NCBI GenBank assembly: GCA_029557895.1
Contig: JAKQHT010000002.1
Location: 83,462 to 147,461, forward strand
Direction: 5' to 3'
Source of the DNA: Bacteroidota bacterium
Lineage (GTDB): Bacteria; Bacteroidota; Bacteroidia; Flavobacteriales; Flavobacteriaceae
Length of the DNA stretch: 64,000 nt
Shown here: piece by piece, positions 60,982 to 64,000 of the stretch
Layout: every line of letters begins with the position of its first letter
How positions within the stretch are numbered: the stretch's first letter is position 1
Translations under genes and position numbers: made by a program
Notes under the pieces: model-generated
Databases searched by the model: none
The model's input: only the letters and a program-made list of their open reading frames with translations
Told to the model about the DNA's origin: nothing

Positions 60982-63288
60982 ATGAACCAAGATTATATAA
61001 AACCGGACCAATGGTCCATCATAGAAGAAGGCTTTGAGCCGGAACGTGTCAAGTCTTCAGAGAGTTTGTTCAGTATCGGCAACGGTGCCATGGGACAACG
61101 GGCAAATTTTGAAGAAACCTATACGGGCAAAACCTTTCAGGGCAGCTACATCGCTGGCGTTTATTACCCCGACAAAACCCGTGTGGGCTGGTGGAAAAAC
61201 GGTTATCCCGAATATTTTGCCAAGGTGTTGAATGCCCCAAATTGGATAGGCATCAACGTGACCGCCAATGGCGAACCACTCGATTTGAACACGTGCAAAG
61301 CGATTGAAAATTTCCGTCGCGAACTGAACATGAAAGAAGGCTGGCTGTCCCGAAGTTTTGTGGCCACACTGCCCAACGGCATTCAGTTGGAAGTGAAAAT
61401 TTGCCGGTTTTTGAGCTTGGAACTGGATGAGGTGGGCACCATCAACTATGCGGTAACGCCTTTAAATTCTGATGCCGAAATCCGTTTTTCGCCTTATCTC
61501 GATTCCGGGATTACCAACGAAGACACCAACTGGGACGATAAGTTTTGGAACACCACAAACATAACGACAGAAGGGCATCAGGCTTTTATTGAAGCCCACA
61601 CCATGAAAACCCATTTTCATACCTGTACCTTTATGCAATCGCAATGTTTTGTGGACGGAAAAGTTAGTGACATAAAACCCGAAACCGAACAGGCCGAGCA
61701 ACGCATTGCACTTTCTTATTCGGCTTCCGTTAAGAAAAACCAGACCTTTGCCATCCACAAATTTGCAGGTTATACCGTTGACAGAAATCACGATAAGACT
61801 GCCTTGGTTCAAGCAGCAAAGACCGCATTGAAAAAAGCCACAGAGTTAGGGTTCAACAATTTGTTGGAGACCCAAAAATGTGCTTGGGCAAAAATATGGG
61901 ACATGGCAGACATCACCATTGAAGGCGATGTAAAAGCGCAACAGGGCATCCGTTTCAACATTTTTCAGTTGAACCAAACCTATCTTGGCAAAGATGCCCG
62001 CTTGAACATCGGGCCCAAAGGCTTTACAGGCGAAAAATATGGAGGCAGTACCTATTGGGATACCGAGGCTTACTGCATTCCGTTCTATATGGCGACCAAA
62101 GACCAGAAGGTGGCACGAAGCCTATTGGCATACCGTTACAATCATTTGGAAAAAGCCATCGAAAATGCCCAAAAACTCGGTTTTAAAAACGGAGCAGCAC
62201 TCTATCCGATGGTCACGATGAATGGTGAAGAATGTCACAACGAATGGGAAATTACCTTTGAGGAAATACACCGTAATGGTGCCATCGCCTTTGCCATTTA
62301 CAACTATTACAGATATACGGGCGATTACAGCTACATCCCCGAAAAAGGTTTGGAAGTACTCATAGGCATTGCCCGTTTTTGGCAACAACGAGCCACCTTT
62401 TCAACCGATAAAGATAAATATGTTATCCTAGGTGTTACAGGTCCCAACGAATACGAAAATAATGTCAATAATAATTTTTACACCAATTATATAGCCAAAT
62501 GGTGTATCGATTATACTGTTGAAAACATCAAAAAAATACAATCCGAATACCCATCGGATTACAGCAGGATTATGAAAAAAGTAAGCCTGGACGATACTGA
62601 AACTTCAAAGTGGAAAGAAGTGGCAGATAAGATGTATTTTCCGTATTCCGAAAAACACAAAGTGTTTTTACAGCAAGACGGCTTTTTAGATAAAGAATTG
62701 ATAACGGTGGCCGATTTACAAAAAACCGAAAGGCCCATAAACCAAAAATGGTCTTGGGATAGAATCTTACGTTCGCCTTACATCAAGCAGGCCGATACTT
62801 TACAAGGGTTTTACTTTTTTGAAGACCATTTTTCGCAGGAAGAACTGGAGCGGCATTTCGATTTTTATGAGCCGTTTACCGTTCATGAAAGTTCGCTATC
62901 GCCTTGTGTTCACAGCATCCAAGCTGCAAAATTGGACCGTATGGAGCAAGCCTACACCTTTTATTTGCGGACCTCGCGATTGGATTTGGACGATTACAAC
63001 AAAGAAGTGCACGAAGGGTTGCACATTACCTCCATGGCAGGCACCTGGATGAGCATTGTGGAAGGTTTTGGCGGCATGCGCGTGGTCAATGGTAGCCTAT
63101 CATTTACGCCGCGAATCCCAAAACAATGGCACGGATATTCCTTTAAGGTGAATTTTAGGAACAAAATCCTGAAAGTTGCCATTGCACATGGAAATACACG
63201 TTTTGAATTGTCTGGCGATTCTGAATTGGAAATCATGGTCAATGGAAAGAAAGTCGCCATACAACCGGGAGCCATGCAATCGGTTTAG
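60982..63288 (+). CDS. Glycoside hydrolase family 65, maltose phosphorylase
   Basis: 768 residues, no signal peptide, cytosolic. Family features: ESLFSIGNGAMGQRANFEET near the start, the (alpha/alpha)6 barrel with FTGEKYGGSTYWDTEAYCIP, the general-acid segment EWEITFEEIHRNGAIA (about 420-435), ILGVTGPNEYENNVNNNFYT, and NQKWSWDRILRSPYIKQADT. GH65 phosphorylases have no catalytic base and use phosphate. It would split maltose into beta-glucose 1-phosphate and glucose, feeding pgmB. Trehalose or kojibiose phosphorylase is the alternative, but the starch locus favours maltose. Confidence 0.93.
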   Translation: MNQDYIKPDQWSIIEEGFEPERVKSSESLFSIGNGAMGQRANFEETYTGKTFQGSYIAGVYYPDKTRVGWWKNGYPEYFAKVLNAPNWIGINVTANGEPLDLNTCKAIENFRRELNMKEGWLSRSFVATLPNGIQLEVKICRFLSLELDEVGTINYAVTPLNSDAEIRFSPYLDSGITNEDTNWDDKFWNTTNITTEGHQAFIEAHTMKTHFHTCTFMQSQCFVDGKVSDIKPETEQAEQRIALSYSASVKKNQTFAIHKFAGYTVDRNHDKTALVQAAKTALKKATELGFNNLLETQKCAWAKIWDMADITIEGDVKAQQGIRFNIFQLNQTYLGKDARLNIGPKGFTGEKYGGSTYWDTEAYCIPFYMATKDQKVARSLLAYRYNHLEKAIENAQKLGFKNGAALYPMVTMNGEECHNEWEITFEEIHRNGAIAFAIYNYYRYTGDYSYIPEKGLEVLIGIARFWQQRATFSTDKDKYVILGVTGPNEYENNVNNNFYTNYIAKWCIDYTVENIKKIQSEYPSDYSRIMKKVSLDDTETSKWKEVADKMYFPYSEKHKVFLQQDGFLDKELITVADLQKTERPINQKWSWDRILRSPYIKQADTLQGFYFFEDHFSQEELERHFDFYEPFTVHESSLSPCVHSIQAAKLDRMEQAYTFYLRTSRLDLDDYNKEVHEGLHITSMAGTWMSIVEGFGGMRVVNGSLSFTPRIPKQWHGYSFKVNFRNKILKVAIAHGNTRFELSGDSELEIMVNGKKVAIQPGAMQSV

Positions 63289-63316
63289 CAACAGACTATA
63301 TCAAAAATTGAAAAAA

Positions 63317-64000
63317 ATGAAGCGATTAATTCAAATTCTGTTACCTTTAATCTGTATGTCACTTTTTTCGCAGGTAGATAGGATAGAACCACCATTTTGG
63401 TGGGCAGACATGAACCATTCCGAATTGGAACTCATGGTCTATGGGAAAAATATTTCTCAATACAATGTGTCTTTTTCTGACGGGGTCAAAATCATTGCAA
63501 GCAAGAAAACGGAAAACCCCAATTATCTTTTCGTTACCATCGATACCAGAAACATGAAGCCCGGAACATTCCAGCTATATTTTTCAAAAAACGGAAAGAT
63601 ATCGTTCTCAAGGCCTTATGAGCTAAAACAGCGACGGGAAAATTCAGCCCTGAGAAAAGGTTTTGACAGTAGCGACATCATATACCTACTGATGCCCGAT
63701 CGATTTGCCAACGGTAACCCATCCATCGACAGTACGCCCGATACAGTCGAAAAAGCCGACCGGCTACTTCCGTCAGGGAGGCATGGTGGAGATATTCAGG
63801 GTATCATCGACCATTTAGATTATTTGGTTGAACTGGGTGTTACCGCAATTTGGAGCACACCCTTGCTGGAAGACAACGAGCCTGTGTTTTCCTATCATAC
63901 CTATGCCCAAAGCGATTATTACAAAATTGATCCAAGGTTTGGAGCCAATGACGATTACAAACGGCTGTCAACTGAAATGCACAAAAGGGACATGAAGCTT
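63317..64000 (+). CDS. susA: SusA-like neopullulanase/cyclomaltodextrinase, N-terminal part (partial)
   Basis: 228 residues run open to the right edge from ATG 63317. A signal peptide (MKRLIQILLPLICMSLFSQV) is followed by a CBM-like N-terminal domain (PPFWWADMNHSELELMVYGK), then the start of a GH13 barrel: SSDIIYLLMPDRFANGNPS, GRHGGDIQGIIDHLDYLVEL and GVTAIWSTPLLEDNEPVFSY. These match periplasmic SusA-type enzymes that trim imported maltodextrins to maltose. It lies 28 bases after the maltose phosphorylase stop. The catalytic residues fall beyond the window. Confidence 0.9.
   Translation, partial: MKRLIQILLPLICMSLFSQVDRIEPPFWWADMNHSELELMVYGKNISQYNVSFSDGVKIIASKKTENPNYLFVTIDTRNMKPGTFQLYFSKNGKISFSRPYELKQRRENSALRKGFDSSDIIYLLMPDRFANGNPSIDSTPDTVEKADRLLPSGRHGGDIQGIIDHLDYLVELGVTAIWSTPLLEDNEPVFSYHTYAQSDYYKIDPRFGANDDYKRLSTEMHKRDMKL

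Noticed and set aside
1..64000. CRISPR arrays, rRNA genes, intact insertion sequences, restriction or phage genes
   Set aside because: Looked for across the window; no regular spacer repeats, rRNA sequence, transposase, integrase or phage structural motifs were seen.

Overview
The window is chromosomal DNA of a member of the phylum Bacteroidota, most likely a (marine) Flavobacteriaceae. The evidence is two SusC/SusD nutrient-uptake loci, several secreted proteins with a type IX secretion C-terminal sorting domain, lipoproteins with short Bacteroidota-type signal peptides, and repeated use of the TAnnTTTG -7 promoter element. The species is not determinable from the sequence alone.

Layout. 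(1) 1-6252: the end of a SusC receptor, a SusD, two PKD plus beta-propeller lipoproteins, an exported cyanophycinase and an exported M20 carboxypeptidase, read as a peptide (possibly cyanophycin) utilisation locus. (2) 6400-12700: a possible small secreted peptide gene, a TPR sensor kinase and its NarL/LuxR-type response regulator, and two near-identical intergenic cassettes (9607-9847 and 12440-12680). Each cassette has paired dyads, a -7 element and a strong terminator about 90 bases later, so each looks like a duplicated small RNA gene. A T9SS-secreted protein and a DinB protein lie between them. (3) 12783-17456: small exported proteins, a GT2 glycosyltransferase, a flippase-like membrane protein and an outer-membrane barrel. 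(4) 17456-20949: ruvC, then an inserted block holding a mosaic HELIH lipoprotein and a small lipoprotein, then a duplicated 3' end of ruvC directly abutting hemW. (5) 20939-24422: a tight operon of hemW, DUF3667, cyclase, DUF4260 and MmcQ/YjbR genes.

(6) 24419-30313: a trans-4-hydroxyproline catabolic operon (deaminase, semialdehyde dehydrogenase, epimerase, FAD oxidase) beside an AraC regulator broken by one in-frame stop. (7) 30492-38181: a STAS protein, a SnoaL-like lipoprotein, DUF4407, an ABC-exporter remnant, a BlaI/BlaR-type pair with a double operator shared with a divergent T9SS M28 peptidase, and an M20 dipeptidase. (8) tRNA-Leu(UAG) at 38300-38381. (9) 38630-47863: a galactoside locus with a GH2 beta-galactosidase, a GntR regulator, the Leloir enzymes (galM, galK, galT) and a secreted clan GH-A-like hydrolase. 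(10) 47945-64000: a starch/maltodextrin utilisation locus with a T9SS GH13 amylase, SusE-like, SusD-like and SusC-like proteins reading leftward, and LacI regulator, MFS transporter, beta-phosphoglucomutase, maltose phosphorylase and the start of a SusA-like neopullulanase reading rightward.

In the starch locus, the surface SusC/D/E proteins and amylase would capture and cut starch. SusA and the MFS carrier would deliver maltose, and maltose phosphorylase plus beta-phosphoglucomutase would feed glucose 6-phosphate into glycolysis. The galactoside locus releases galactose and funnels it through the Leloir pathway. The least explained parts are the twin small-RNA cassettes tied to the two-component system, the mosaic lipoprotein island at the ruvC 3' end, and a SusD that carries an embedded SusE/F-type starch-binding module.
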